From the NCBI GenBank assembly GCA_017794825.1, contig CP051237.1, positions 2,108,001 to 2,172,000 of the forward strand: DNA of 64,000 nt. Reading direction: 5' to 3'. Each line of letters opens with the position of its first letter. Within the stretch, counting starts at the first letter, position 1. The notes under the pieces were generated by a model. The model was not told the DNA's origin. It saw only the letters and a list, made by a program, of their open reading frames with translations, and made no database searches. Shown piece by piece: positions 7,276 through 15,494 of this stretch. The DNA is from Pararhizobium sp. (lineage in GTDB: Bacteria; Pseudomonadota; Alphaproteobacteria; Rhizobiales; Rhizobiaceae). A program made the translations under genes and the position numbers.

Positions 7276-9080
7276 TGGAAAACAACCGCAACTACATCGT
7301 AGCGATCGTCCTTTCGCTGGCGATTCTGATCGGCTGGCAGTTTTTTTTCGTTCAGCCTCGCATTGAGCAGGAGCGGGCGGCTCAACAACAGCAACTGGAA
7401 ATGCAGGCGAACACGCCAGCGGCCGAGGGGCAGGATCAGTCCGATCTTCCCGCCGCGACGTCACAGGGCAGCGTTCCCGGCACCGAAAGCCCGACAGGCG
7501 GAGCGACGATGTCGCGGGAAGCCTCGCTGTCGCAGACTGGCCGCGTAAACATCGACACGCCTGATCTGGCCGGCTCGATCAACCTGAAGGGCGCGCGCTT
7601 CGACGATCTGGAGCTGAAAAACTATCATCTCACTGTCGATCCATCGAGCCCGATCATCGAACTTCTGTCCCCAGCCAATCTGGATAAAGGTTATATCGCC
7701 GAGTTCGGCTTCGTAGGCAACGATACGAGCGGAACGGTTCCCGGACCGGACACCGTCTGGTCAACGGAAAGCGGCGCGCTCACACCCGGTTCACCGGTCG
7801 TTCTGACATGGGTCAATGACAAGGGCGTCGAATTCACCCGCACGATCAGCGTCGATGAGCACTACCTGTTCACGATCGAAGACAGCATCGCCAATACAGG
7901 CGACACGGCCGTTTCGTTATCGCCATACGGACGTGTGACGCGCTTCGAGAAGCCGGACCTCACGGGCATCTGGATCCTTCACGAGGGCTTGAAAGGTTAT
8001 ATCGGCGAGGAAGGCCTTCAGGAAATCACCTATGACGACGTCGCGGAGAGCCGTACGATCACGCCTGCGAAGGCGGCGACCGGCTGGCTCGGTTTCGCTG
8101 ACAAATACTGGGCGACGGCTATGGTCCCGGCCCAGGGTCAGGAGTTTCAGTCGCGTTTCACCTATAGAGACGATGGCGGCGTTCGCTATCAGGCGGATTT
8201 CCTTTCCGATCCCATCACGATCCAGCCGGGCGCGACACAGTCGACCGAGCAGCTTCTGTTTGCAGGCGCGAAGGAAGTACCGGTCATCGACAGCTACCAG
8301 GAAGCCTACAACATTACCCATTTCGACCTGATGATCGACTGGGGCTGGTTCTTCTTCCTGACCAAACCGATGTTCTATTTGCTCGATTATCTTTACAAGA
8401 TGTTTGGCAATTTCGGCATCTCGATCCTTCTGACGACCGTCATTGTCAAGCTGATTTTCTTCCCGCTCGCCAACAAGTCCTACAAGTCCATGGCGGCCAT
8501 GAAAAAGTTCCAGCCAAAGATCGAGGAACTGAAGGAAAAATTCGGCGACGACCGTCAGGGCATGCAGAAGGCCATGATGGAACTCTACCGCAAGGAGAAG
8601 ATCAATCCGGTCGCCGGATGCTGGCCGATGCTTCTCCAGATTCCGGTGTTCTTTGCGCTCTACAAGGTGCTTTACATCACCATCGAGATGCGCCACGCGC
8701 CGTTCTTCGGCTGGATCCAGGATCTTTCGGCGCCCGACCCGACCTCCATCTTCAACCTGTTCGGCCTGCTTCCGTTCACGCCGCCGGCCATTCTGATGCT
8801 CGGCATCTGGCCGCTGATCATGGGCTTCACCATGTTCCTGCAGATGCGGATGAACCCGACCCCGCCGGACCCGACCCAGGCGATGATCTTCAACTGGATG
8901 CCGGTGATCTTCACGTTCATGCTGGCGAGCTTTCCGGCCGGCCTCGTCATCTACTGGGCCTGGAACAACACGCTGACAATCCTGCAACAGGGCGTGATCA
9001 TGAAGCGGCAGGGCGTGGATATTCCGCTGTGGAGCAACCTTGTCGGGCTTTTCCGGCGAAAACCCAAGGCCGCGGAATAG
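7275..9080 (+). CDS. yidC: Membrane protein insertase YidC
   Basis: The 601-residue protein has the Gram-negative YidC layout. There is an N-terminal anchor (YIVAIVLSLAILIGWQFFF), a large periplasmic beta-supersandwich domain to about residue 350, and then the five-helix insertase core. The core includes FGISILLTTVIVKLIFFPLA, the cytoplasmic hairpin of charged residues around PKIEELKEKFGDD, PVFFALYKVLYITIEMRHAPF and FPAGLVIYWAWNNTLTI. It inserts and folds inner membrane proteins alone or with SecYEG. The start overlaps the rnpA stop. engB follows after 15 bases, so rpmH to engB is probably one operon. Confidence 0.97.
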   Translation: MENNRNYIVAIVLSLAILIGWQFFFVQPRIEQERAAQQQQLEMQANTPAAEGQDQSDLPAATSQGSVPGTESPTGGATMSREASLSQTGRVNIDTPDLAGSINLKGARFDDLELKNYHLTVDPSSPIIELLSPANLDKGYIAEFGFVGNDTSGTVPGPDTVWSTESGALTPGSPVVLTWVNDKGVEFTRTISVDEHYLFTIEDSIANTGDTAVSLSPYGRVTRFEKPDLTGIWILHEGLKGYIGEEGLQEITYDDVAESRTITPAKAATGWLGFADKYWATAMVPAQGQEFQSRFTYRDDGGVRYQADFLSDPITIQPGATQSTEQLLFAGAKEVPVIDSYQEAYNITHFDLMIDWGWFFFLTKPMFYLLDYLYKMFGNFGISILLTTVIVKLIFFPLANKSYKSMAAMKKFQPKIEELKEKFGDDRQGMQKAMMELYRKEKINPVAGCWPMLLQIPVFFALYKVLYITIEMRHAPFFGWIQDLSAPDPTSIFNLFGLLPFTPPAILMLGIWPLIMGFTMFLQMRMNPTPPDPTQAMIFNWMPVIFTFMLASFPAGLVIYWAWNNTLTILQQGVIMKRQGVDIPLWSNLVGLFRRKPKAAE

Positions 9081-9095
9081 AGTCCTTCCGGCCCC

Positions 9096-9749
9096 ATGAA
9101 CAGCGACGCCGATCACATGGAGAACTCGCCGTTTTCCCGCCCCTGGACTTTCATCCGGGGCGTTCCGGCGATGAAGTTCCTGCCGCCGGAAGGCCCGCCT
9201 GAGGTCGCATTCGCAGGCCGCTCCAATGTCGGCAAGTCGTCGCTGATCAACGCACTCGTGCGGCAGAAGGGCCTGGCCCGCACTTCCAACACGCCGGGTC
9301 GCACGCAGGAACTGAATTATTTTGTTCCGGAAGGTTATTCCGGAGAAGCAGGCGACCTGCCGCCGATTGCACTGGTCGACATGCCCGGATACGGCTTCGC
9401 CAAGGCGCCGAAAACGCAGGTCGACCAATGGACGCGTCTCGTCTTCGATTATCTGCGGGGCAGAGCGACGCTGAAGCGCGCTTTCGTGCTGATCGACGCG
9501 CGCCACGGAATCAAGAAGAACGACGAAGACGTGTTCGACCTGATGGACAAGGCGGCTGTCTCCTACCAGATCGTTCTGACGAAGACGGACAAGATAAAGG
9601 CTGCCGGCCTTCCTCGCCTGATCGGGGAGACAACGAGCAGGCTGGCCAAGAGGCCTGCCGCGTTTCCACAGGTTCTCGCAACGTCCTCCGAGAAGGCGGC
9701 CGGCCTGGAGGAATTGCGGGACGCCATCCTCTTCGCTGCAAGAGCTTGA
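9096..9749 (+). CDS. engB: Ribosome biogenesis GTPase EngB (YihA/YsxC)
   Basis: The 217-residue P-loop GTPase shows G1 [14 protein letters not shown], the G2 region around [13 protein letters not shown]3 [12 protein letters not shown]4 TKTDK and G5 ATSSEKAAG. EngB is an essential GTPase that acts late in 50S subunit assembly. The ATG at 9117 ([10 protein letters not shown]) is an alternative start. In many rhizobia argB follows directly. Here about 8.6 kb of other genes intervenes. Confidence 0.94.
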   Translation: MNSDADHMENSPFSRPWTFIRGVPAMKFLPPEGPPEVAFAGRSNVGKSSLINALVRQKGLARTSNTPGRTQELNYFVPEGYSGEAGDLPPIALVDMPGYGFAKAPKTQVDQWTRLVFDYLRGRATLKRAFVLIDARHGIKKNDEDVFDLMDKAAVSYQIVLTKTDKIKAAGLPRLIGETTSRLAKRPAAFPQVLATSSEKAAGLEELRDAILFAARA

Positions 9750-9817
9750 TAAGCTGCGACATTATCAATTAACTGTCTGGATGGCCCGCAAACGGCGGTG
9801 CATGGGAGAATGGGTTC

Positions 9818-10582
9818 ATGACAGGAGACGGCAAGCACGAGCCTCAACAAGTGGCGATGGCCTGGGCCGTGCATGCGCTGACGGCTTCGGGCATCGTGCT
9901 CGGTTTCCTTGCTCTGGTCGCGATATTGGACAATGACAAGACCGCTGTATTCATGTGGCTGGGTCTCGCGCTGTTCGTTGACGGCATTGATGGAACTATC
10001 GCCCGAAAGCTGCACGTGCGCGACGTCACGCCTCAATTCGACGGGACAACCCTCGACAATGTAATCGACTATTTCAACTACGTCGCCGTTCCAGCGATGA
10101 TGGTCTACTGGTTCGGCCTCGTCCCGGAAGGCTGGGCGACCATTTCAGCCGCCGCGATCATGGCCGTATCGCTCTATACTTTCGCCAATACCGCGGTCAA
10201 AACGTCGGACTACTATTTCTCGGGCTTCCCGGCGCTGTGGAACGTCGTCGTGCTCTATTTCCACATTCTCCAGACCAGTCCGACGACCAACCTCGTCGTG
10301 ATCGTCATATTGTGCGTTCTGACATTCATTCCACTGAAATATGTGCACCCGTTCCGAGTCATGGAATGGCGAAGCGTCACGGTGCCCGTGACGGTGCTGT
10401 GGGCGGCGACCACGCTTCGGCTGGTGCTTATTCCGCCGGAAGGATCGAAGATACCGGACGCCTCTTCCGTCATCTTCTGGCTGTGGATTCTGTCCACCGT
10501 CTATTTCGCAGCGTTGTCGATATGGCGCTCGCTGAGGCCGGAGCTCGACAAGAAGCCGCCAGGCCCGGACTCCCAGCCCTAG
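9818..10582 (+). CDS. pcs: Phosphatidylcholine synthase
   Basis: The 254-residue polytopic membrane protein carries the CDP-alcohol phosphotransferase motif in its Pcs spacing: DGxxAR (DGTIAR), then G at DGTTLDN and the final Asp in VID within about 30 residues. About eight hydrophobic segments follow. Pcs condenses free choline with CDP-diacylglycerol to make phosphatidylcholine in one step at the inner membrane. This route is typical of rhizobia and other host-associated or stress-adapted alphaproteobacteria. The gene stands alone, 68 bases after engB, and its 3' end overlaps the convergent GntR gene by four bases. Confidence 0.92.
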   Translation: MTGDGKHEPQQVAMAWAVHALTASGIVLGFLALVAILDNDKTAVFMWLGLALFVDGIDGTIARKLHVRDVTPQFDGTTLDNVIDYFNYVAVPAMMVYWFGLVPEGWATISAAAIMAVSLYTFANTAVKTSDYYFSGFPALWNVVVLYFHILQTSPTTNLVVIVILCVLTFIPLKYVHPFRVMEWRSVTVPVTVLWAATTLRLVLIPPEGSKIPDASSVIFWLWILSTVYFAALSIWRSLRPELDKKPPGPDSQP

Positions 10583-11406
10583 CCGACAGATCCTTCGCCG
10601 CTCAATGACATGTCCAGCAGGAATCGCGATTTCGGAATAAAAGCCTGCTGGAAGGAATAGGGTCCGTCGTGGGAATGGGCGATCAATGTGAGGACCATGC
10701 ATTGGTCGCCGGGAGAAACACCGAGGACCGCCTGAACCGAAGGCTCCGGCTCCGTCAGTGAAACACGCTGGGTCACCTTGAGCGTCGGCCGGGCGAATTG
10801 CGAGGAAAAGATCTGCTTGAGGTTGACGTTGTCGAACACTGACGATTCGATCTTCATCAGTGCGCTGAAGTGCGTGGCGCCGAGATACATTCGGCTGAAA
10901 CAGGCAAATTCTCCAGCCACGTCGATTCGGCGTTCGATCTCCACGAAACCAAGTTGATCCGGACCGAGGACGGCGGCCGTCGCCTCGCTCATGACGGTGC
11001 GCCGACCGATCAGCTTTGAGAAAACCGGGGCGAAATCGCCCGTTTGCGGATCGAAAAATCGATAGTGCCAGAGTTCCGTCATGCGCCGACGCGGCGCGGA
11101 AACATATGTCCCATGCCCTTGATGGCGCTCGATATAGCCGTCCAGCCGCAATGCGTTCAATGACTTCTGCACGGTTCCAAGGCTGACATTGAGCGCGCGC
11201 GCCAGCCATTGTTCGGGCGGCAATTGCGCATCGACGGACAATTCACTGCTGACGATCAGTTTCGACAGACATTTCTTCAATCTGAGATAGACCGGCGTGC
11301 CATCCTCGGATGTCGACAGGTAGGCGTTGACGATCAGTCGCCCGGCCGCATCCCATTTGCGTTCCGGGCCGGTCTCACTTGGTTCGCCTGTCATCAGCTT
11401 GTTCAT
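10579..11406 (-). CDS. GntR/HutC-family transcriptional regulator (UTRA domain)
   Basis: The 275-residue protein has an N-terminal winged helix. The recognition part is LPPEQWLARALNVSLGTVQ, and the wing is DGYIERHQGHGTYVS. A UTRA-type effector domain fills the C-terminal 150 residues and ends with FIPKSRFLLDMSLSG. Such regulators usually repress a neighbouring catabolic operon until an intermediate binds. It is transcribed divergently from the TRAP-reductase-DUF3604 genes across a short AT-rich region with inverted repeats, so it most likely controls them and itself. AGGAGG lies 11 bases before the ATG. Confidence 0.88.
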   Translation of the reverse strand: MNKLMTGEPSETGPERKWDAAGRLIVNAYLSTSEDGTPVYLRLKKCLSKLIVSSELSVDAQLPPEQWLARALNVSLGTVQKSLNALRLDGYIERHQGHGTYVSAPRRRMTELWHYRFFDPQTGDFAPVFSKLIGRRTVMSEATAAVLGPDQLGFVEIERRIDVAGEFACFSRMYLGATHFSALMKIESSVFDNVNLKQIFSSQFARPTLKVTQRVSLTEPEPSVQAVLGVSPGDQCMVLTLIAHSHDGPYSFQQAFIPKSRFLLDMSLSGEGSVG

Positions 11407-11456
11407 CTTGCGCGTTTCCTCCTGAATTCATGTCTCTTTGCACAAATTATAATCAC

Positions 11457-11521
11457 GCGCCAGAAATTAAATCTATTATAGCTATATAGCTATTGACTTC
11501 TGGTGCTATTCGACCGTTACT
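11457..11521 (+). promoter_or_regulatory. Putative GntR operator over the dctP promoter
   Basis: A perfect 16-base palindrome, ATAGCTATATAGCTAT, lies at 11478-11493. It is nested inside a wider inverted repeat, GCGCCAGAA (11457-11465) against TTCTGGTGC (11498-11506). A promoter-like TTGACT (11493-11498) with GTTACT 17 bases on (11516-11521) overlaps the right-hand parts. A repressor bound here would block transcription of the TRAP operon. The assignment to the GntR protein is inference from position. Confidence 0.55.
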
Positions 11522-11574
11522 TTTGCACATCCCCTGCGTTGGGCGGGGGCCAATACAAGAGCGGAGAACCAAAT

Positions 11575-12579
11575 ATGACTGGAAGGATTGCAGCAGTCGC
11601 AGCGGCGATTGCGATCGCGGTCGCCGGTGTCGCGAGCGCCCACGCCGACGACTACGTACAGACGCCGCAAAAGACGTTCAGGCTGGCCCACGGCAATGCG
11701 CCGGGATCGCCCTATGACCTGGGAGCCAATCGGTTTGCGGAACTGGTGGAAGTCTATTCACGCGGAGCAATGAAGGTGGACGTCTATCCCGCAGCCCAGC
11801 TTGGCGGCGAACAGGCGGTGGCCAAGGACGTGCAGCTTGGCGTGATCGACATGACCGCCGTGCCGACCCAGAACGCGTCCATGTGGTACAAGCCGATGGA
11901 CGTCTTCGTCCTTCCGTTCCTTTTCAAGGACAGGTTCCATGTCGACGCGGTTGTAGAAGGCCCGATCGGTGAAAAACTGTTCGAGGAATATCGTGAAGCC
12001 TCGGGCGTGCGCGTTATCTCGGTCTTCGAATACGGCAACCGCGCGCCGATGAACAACGTTCGGCCGATCACGACGCCGGCCGACTTCGCGGGCATCAAGT
12101 TCCGCGTACCGAAGAACGACATCATGGTCGACGCCTATCAGGCGCTCGGCGCCAACCCGACCGCCATCGACTGGGGCGATCTCTACGGCGCCTTGCAGCA
12201 GGGTGTGGCCGACGGTCTCGAAGGTCCGCCGCAGAACATGATCGACGCCAAGTTCTTCGACTTCCTGAAGTACTATTCCTATGTCGATCCGTTCTTCGGC
12301 GTCGTGATCATGATCATGAACGACGGCATCTTCAACAGCCTGACCGAAGAAGAACAGGCCATCATCCTGCGCGCCGGCAGCGAAGCCGGACAGTACCAGC
12401 GCTGGGTGTCGGCCAAGTCGCATGTCGACGGCATGGAACGGCTGAAGGAAAAAGGCGTCGAGGTCAATATCGTGTCGGACCGCCAGCCCTTCATGGACGC
12501 GGTCAAGCCAGTTGTCGACAAGTACAAGCCCGAAATCGGCGCGGAACTCGTCGATCAGGTCATGGCCGCCGGAAACTAG
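11575..12579 (+). CDS. dctP: TRAP transporter solute-binding protein (DctP family)
   Basis: The 334-residue periplasmic protein begins with a Sec signal peptide (AAVAAAIAIAVAGVASAHA, cleavage after AHA). It has the DctP core: PAAQLGGEQAVAKDVQLGVID, KFRVPKND with the ligand-binding Arg, and IDWGDLYGALQQGVADGLEG. The frame is open further upstream, but the ATG at 11575 follows GCGGAGAACC and starts the leader peptide. It captures a substrate, usually an organic acid or other anionic compound, for the DctQM pair encoded next. The neighbouring YihU-like reductase makes a C3 sulfonate or similar anion a candidate. That is inference only. Confidence 0.93.
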   Translation: MTGRIAAVAAAIAIAVAGVASAHADDYVQTPQKTFRLAHGNAPGSPYDLGANRFAELVEVYSRGAMKVDVYPAAQLGGEQAVAKDVQLGVIDMTAVPTQNASMWYKPMDVFVLPFLFKDRFHVDAVVEGPIGEKLFEEYREASGVRVISVFEYGNRAPMNNVRPITTPADFAGIKFRVPKNDIMVDAYQALGANPTAIDWGDLYGALQQGVADGLEGPPQNMIDAKFFDFLKYYSYVDPFFGVVIMIMNDGIFNSLTEEEQAIILRAGSEAGQYQRWVSAKSHVDGMERLKEKGVEVNIVSDRQPFMDAVKPVVDKYKPEIGAELVDQVMAAGN

Positions 12580-12667
12580 GACGCACAAGGGTCGCGGCCA
12601 AAAGGCCGCGGCCTGCCAAGGGCAAATGCCCAAACCATGATTTCCGACGACAGATGAAGAGGCGACG

Positions 12668-13180
12668 ATGAAGAAATTTCTGACCCTGATTGATCGCAAA
12701 CTTGAAGAATTCATGATCGTCGGACTGATGACGATCCTGGTCTGCGGTCTCGTTTATTCGGCCTTCGTCAGATATTTCGTCACGATACCCGCGCTGACCA
12801 GGTTCACCTACATATCGGAAGAAGCCTCGATCTTCTCCTTCATATGGCTGATCTATTTCGGCGCGGCCCTGGCGGCGCGCGACGGCGCGCATTTCCGGGT
12901 GTCAGCGCAATTTTCACGCCTGCCGGAACGGCTCAAGCCCTGGCGTTTCCTGTTGGCCGACATCGTCTGGGTGATGTTCAACCTCTTCGTCGTCTATCAG
13001 GGTTACGAGCTTGTTCGCATCACGACGATGCGGACCGAAAACAGCCTGGCGCTCGGCATTCCCATGTGGATCGTCTACCTGATCATACCTCTCTCCTTCC
13101 TGCTCACCAGCTGGCGCGTCGTTCAGCGCTACATCCGCGGCGAGCACTTCAACGACACCGACAGGGCCGCCGCCGTCTAG
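12668..13180 (+). CDS. dctQ: TRAP transporter small membrane subunit (DctQ family)
   Basis: The 170-residue protein has four predicted transmembrane helices: FMIVGLMTILVCGLVYSAF, a central pair around FSFIWLIYFGAALAARDGAH, DIVWVMFNLFVVYQGYELV, and WIVYLIIPLSFLLTSW. The EASIFSFIW and ARDGAHF segments are typical of DctQ. It pairs with DctM to form the membrane part of the sodium-driven TRAP importer. The gene sits 88 bases after dctP and 31 bases before dctM. GAGGCGACG precedes the ATG. Confidence 0.92.
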   Translation: MKKFLTLIDRKLEEFMIVGLMTILVCGLVYSAFVRYFVTIPALTRFTYISEEASIFSFIWLIYFGAALAARDGAHFRVSAQFSRLPERLKPWRFLLADIVWVMFNLFVVYQGYELVRITTMRTENSLALGIPMWIVYLIIPLSFLLTSWRVVQRYIRGEHFNDTDRAAAV

Positions 13181-13211
13181 ACGCGGCCGCAAAGGAGCAG
13201 GAAACAACGCC

Positions 13212-14510
13212 ATGGGAATAGACGCAGCCACCCTTTCGGCCATCATCTTCTCCATGCTGGGCCTGTGTCTGCTGATTGGCGTTCCCATCGGCTATTCGCT
13301 TGGCGTCGCCACCGTGGTGGGGCTCTATTTCAGCCCGATCCCGCTGATCTATATCGCCCAGACGCTCTATACCGGCACGGAGCTCTTTCCGCTGATCGCC
13401 ATTCCGGGTTTCGTGCTCGCCGGCGACCTGATGATCCGGTCCAAGATCACCGACAAGCTGATCCGTCTCGTCTTCCTGTCGGTCGGCAACATTCCGGGCG
13501 GTCTCGGCGTCGTGACGATCGTCGCCTGCGGGCTCTTCGCCTCGATCTCCGGCTCCGGCCCGGCGACGACTGCGGCGATCGGCGGCATCATGATATCGGC
13601 CATGATCAAGGCGGGCTATCCGCCCGCCTATGCGGCGGCGGTCACGGCGGCGGGCGGCACGCTCGGCGTGCTTATCCCCCCGTCCAACCCGATGATCATC
13701 TACGGCGTCGTCGCGGATCTTTCCATTCCGCACCTGTTCGTCTCCGGCGCGGTTCCAGGACTGCTGCTCGTCGCCGTGCTCTCGGCCTATTGTTACATAA
13801 CCGGCAGGATCCGGGGCCTGAGAGGCAGCGATGAAAAGCTGACCTTTCCCAAATTCCTCGTCGCATTCAAAGGCGCGATCTGGGCGCTGATGATGCCGAT
13901 CATCGTGCTGGGCGTAATCTACACCGGCATGGCGACGCCGACAGAAGCTTCGATGGTCGCGGTGCTCTACACCATGATCCTCGGCTTTGCCGGACGCACG
14001 CTGAAGCCGGCCGACATCGTCGACGCGATGGTGACGACGGGCAAGCTGACCGGCGCGATCCTGATCACGATGGGTCCGGCCATGGCGTTCGGCAAATTGC
14101 TGACCATGTATCAGGTTCCGGTGCTCCTTGGGCAGGGCATCGGCGAACTGACGTCGAACCCGACGCTGCTATTGCTGATGGTCGGCGGCCTGCTGATCGT
14201 CGCCGGCACCTTCATGGAGGGTTTGAGCACGATCATCCTGCTCACTCCGGTGCTGTTGCCGGTGCTGAAGGCGGCCGGCGCAGACCCCGTCCAGTTCGGC
14301 ATCCTGCTCGTCGTGATGATGGAGATCGGCTTCCTGACGCCGCCGCTTGGCGTCAATGTCTTTGTCGCCTCCGCCATCGCCAAACTGTCCATAGAGGAGA
14401 TCTCGAAGGAACTCGTTCCCTTGATCGCGGTGCTTCTCCTCTATGCGCTCATCATCATCCTTTTCCCCACGATAAGCACCTGGGGTTACCACTACATGGC
14501 GGGCAGATAA
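13212..14510 (+). CDS. dctM: TRAP transporter large permease (DctM family)
   Basis: The 432-residue protein has about twelve hydrophobic segments and family hallmarks ISGSGPATTAAIGGIMI, AYAAAVTAAGGTLGVLIPPS and PTEASMVAVLYT, close to the usual DctM length. It forms the ion-coupled transport channel with DctQ and receives substrate from the DctP protein. Only one base separates its stop from the next start (reductase), so transport and first enzymatic step are translationally linked. Confidence 0.95.
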   Translation: MGIDAATLSAIIFSMLGLCLLIGVPIGYSLGVATVVGLYFSPIPLIYIAQTLYTGTELFPLIAIPGFVLAGDLMIRSKITDKLIRLVFLSVGNIPGGLGVVTIVACGLFASISGSGPATTAAIGGIMISAMIKAGYPPAYAAAVTAAGGTLGVLIPPSNPMIIYGVVADLSIPHLFVSGAVPGLLLVAVLSAYCYITGRIRGLRGSDEKLTFPKFLVAFKGAIWALMMPIIVLGVIYTGMATPTEASMVAVLYTMILGFAGRTLKPADIVDAMVTTGKLTGAILITMGPAMAFGKLLTMYQVPVLLGQGIGELTSNPTLLLLMVGGLLIVAGTFMEGLSTIILLTPVLLPVLKAAGADPVQFGILLVVMMEIGFLTPPLGVNVFVASAIAKLSIEEISKELVPLIAVLLLYALIIILFPTISTWGYHYMAGR

Positions 14511-14511
14511 C

Positions 14512-15384
14512 ATGGCGCGAACAGGTTTCATCGGACTGGGCAACATGGGCTTCCACATGGCCCTCAACCTGATCAGGAAAGGCCACGACGTGGCCGGCTA
14601 CGACAGGGACGAGGGACAGGTCGCGGCGCTCGCGCAGGAAGGGGCAAAAGGCTGCGTCTCAGCGGCCGAGGCGGCGAAGGACGCGGAGTTCGTGATCACC
14701 ATGCTGCCCGACGGGCCGGTGGTCGAGGAGGTCATGCTGGGCGCCGGCGGTATCGTAGCGGCGATGGCGCCCGGCGCATTGCATATCGACATGAGCACGA
14801 TCCTTCCAACCCAGTCAGATGCAATTCGCGAAGCGCTGGCGGCGAGAGGCGTCACAATGATCGACGCTCCGGTCGGACGGACCGCGAGCGAAGCGCGGAC
14901 CGGCAAACTGCTGATCATTGTCGGTTCCGACAGCGAACAGCTTGAACGCGCCCGACCGCTGTTCGAGTGCATGGGAGACACGATCGTGCATTGTGGTCCC
15001 GCCGGCGCCGGCATCCGCATGAAGCTCGTCAACAATTACATGACGATCGTCTCGAACCTGGTAACCGCCGAGACATTGACCCTCGCCGCATCCTGCGGCA
15101 TCGCGACGGAAACCGCGCTGGAGGTTCTGCGGGGAACCGCCGCCGGCCGGGGACACATAAACACGACGTACCCGGACAAGGTTCTAAAGGGCGACCTCAC
15201 GCCCGGCTTCATGATCGCGCTGGCGCGCAAGGATCTGAAGCTGGGTCTGAAAACCGCCGAGGACGCCGGCGTCAGATTGACGACAGGCGCCGCCGCGCTC
15301 GGCGTCTACGATTTCGCTGTCGACACGGACCATGGCGGCGAAGACTGGACGTCGATATTGAACATTGTGCCTGACTTGCCGTAA
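14512..15384 (+). CDS. YihU-like beta-hydroxyacid dehydrogenase (putative sulfolactaldehyde-type reductase)
   Basis: The 290-residue enzyme has an N-terminal Rossmann fold (GFIGLGNMG, 5-13) and the helical C-terminal domain of the beta-hydroxyacid dehydrogenases, with catalytic Lys171 in KLVNNYM. The second motif, which in most family members reads PVSGG, is APVGRTAS here, placing Arg at 123. Asn174 and Thr178 follow. From memory, E. coli YihU uses Arg123, Asn174 and Ser178 to hold the sulfonate of sulfolactaldehyde. The downstream match GTAAGRGH, KVLKGDLTP, FMIALARKDL is also YihU-like. It may interconvert a C3 sulfonate alcohol and aldehyde with NAD(H). 3-Hydroxyisobutyrate-type activity remains possible. 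The gene is coupled to dctM by a one-base gap. Confidence 0.75.
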   Translation: MARTGFIGLGNMGFHMALNLIRKGHDVAGYDRDEGQVAALAQEGAKGCVSAAEAAKDAEFVITMLPDGPVVEEVMLGAGGIVAAMAPGALHIDMSTILPTQSDAIREALAARGVTMIDAPVGRTASEARTGKLLIIVGSDSEQLERARPLFECMGDTIVHCGPAGAGIRMKLVNNYMTIVSNLVTAETLTLAASCGIATETALEVLRGTAAGRGHINTTYPDKVLKGDLTPGFMIALARKDLKLGLKTAEDAGVRLTTGAAALGVYDFAVDTDHGGEDWTSILNIVPDLP

Positions 15385-15494
15385 GGCCTCGACACGGCCA
15401 ATCAAAAAACCGGACGTGAGACGAACGACAGTTTCGATTTCAATCATGTCTGCATCGAATGCGTGCGATCGCCGGACGCCAGGAGTTATGGAAG

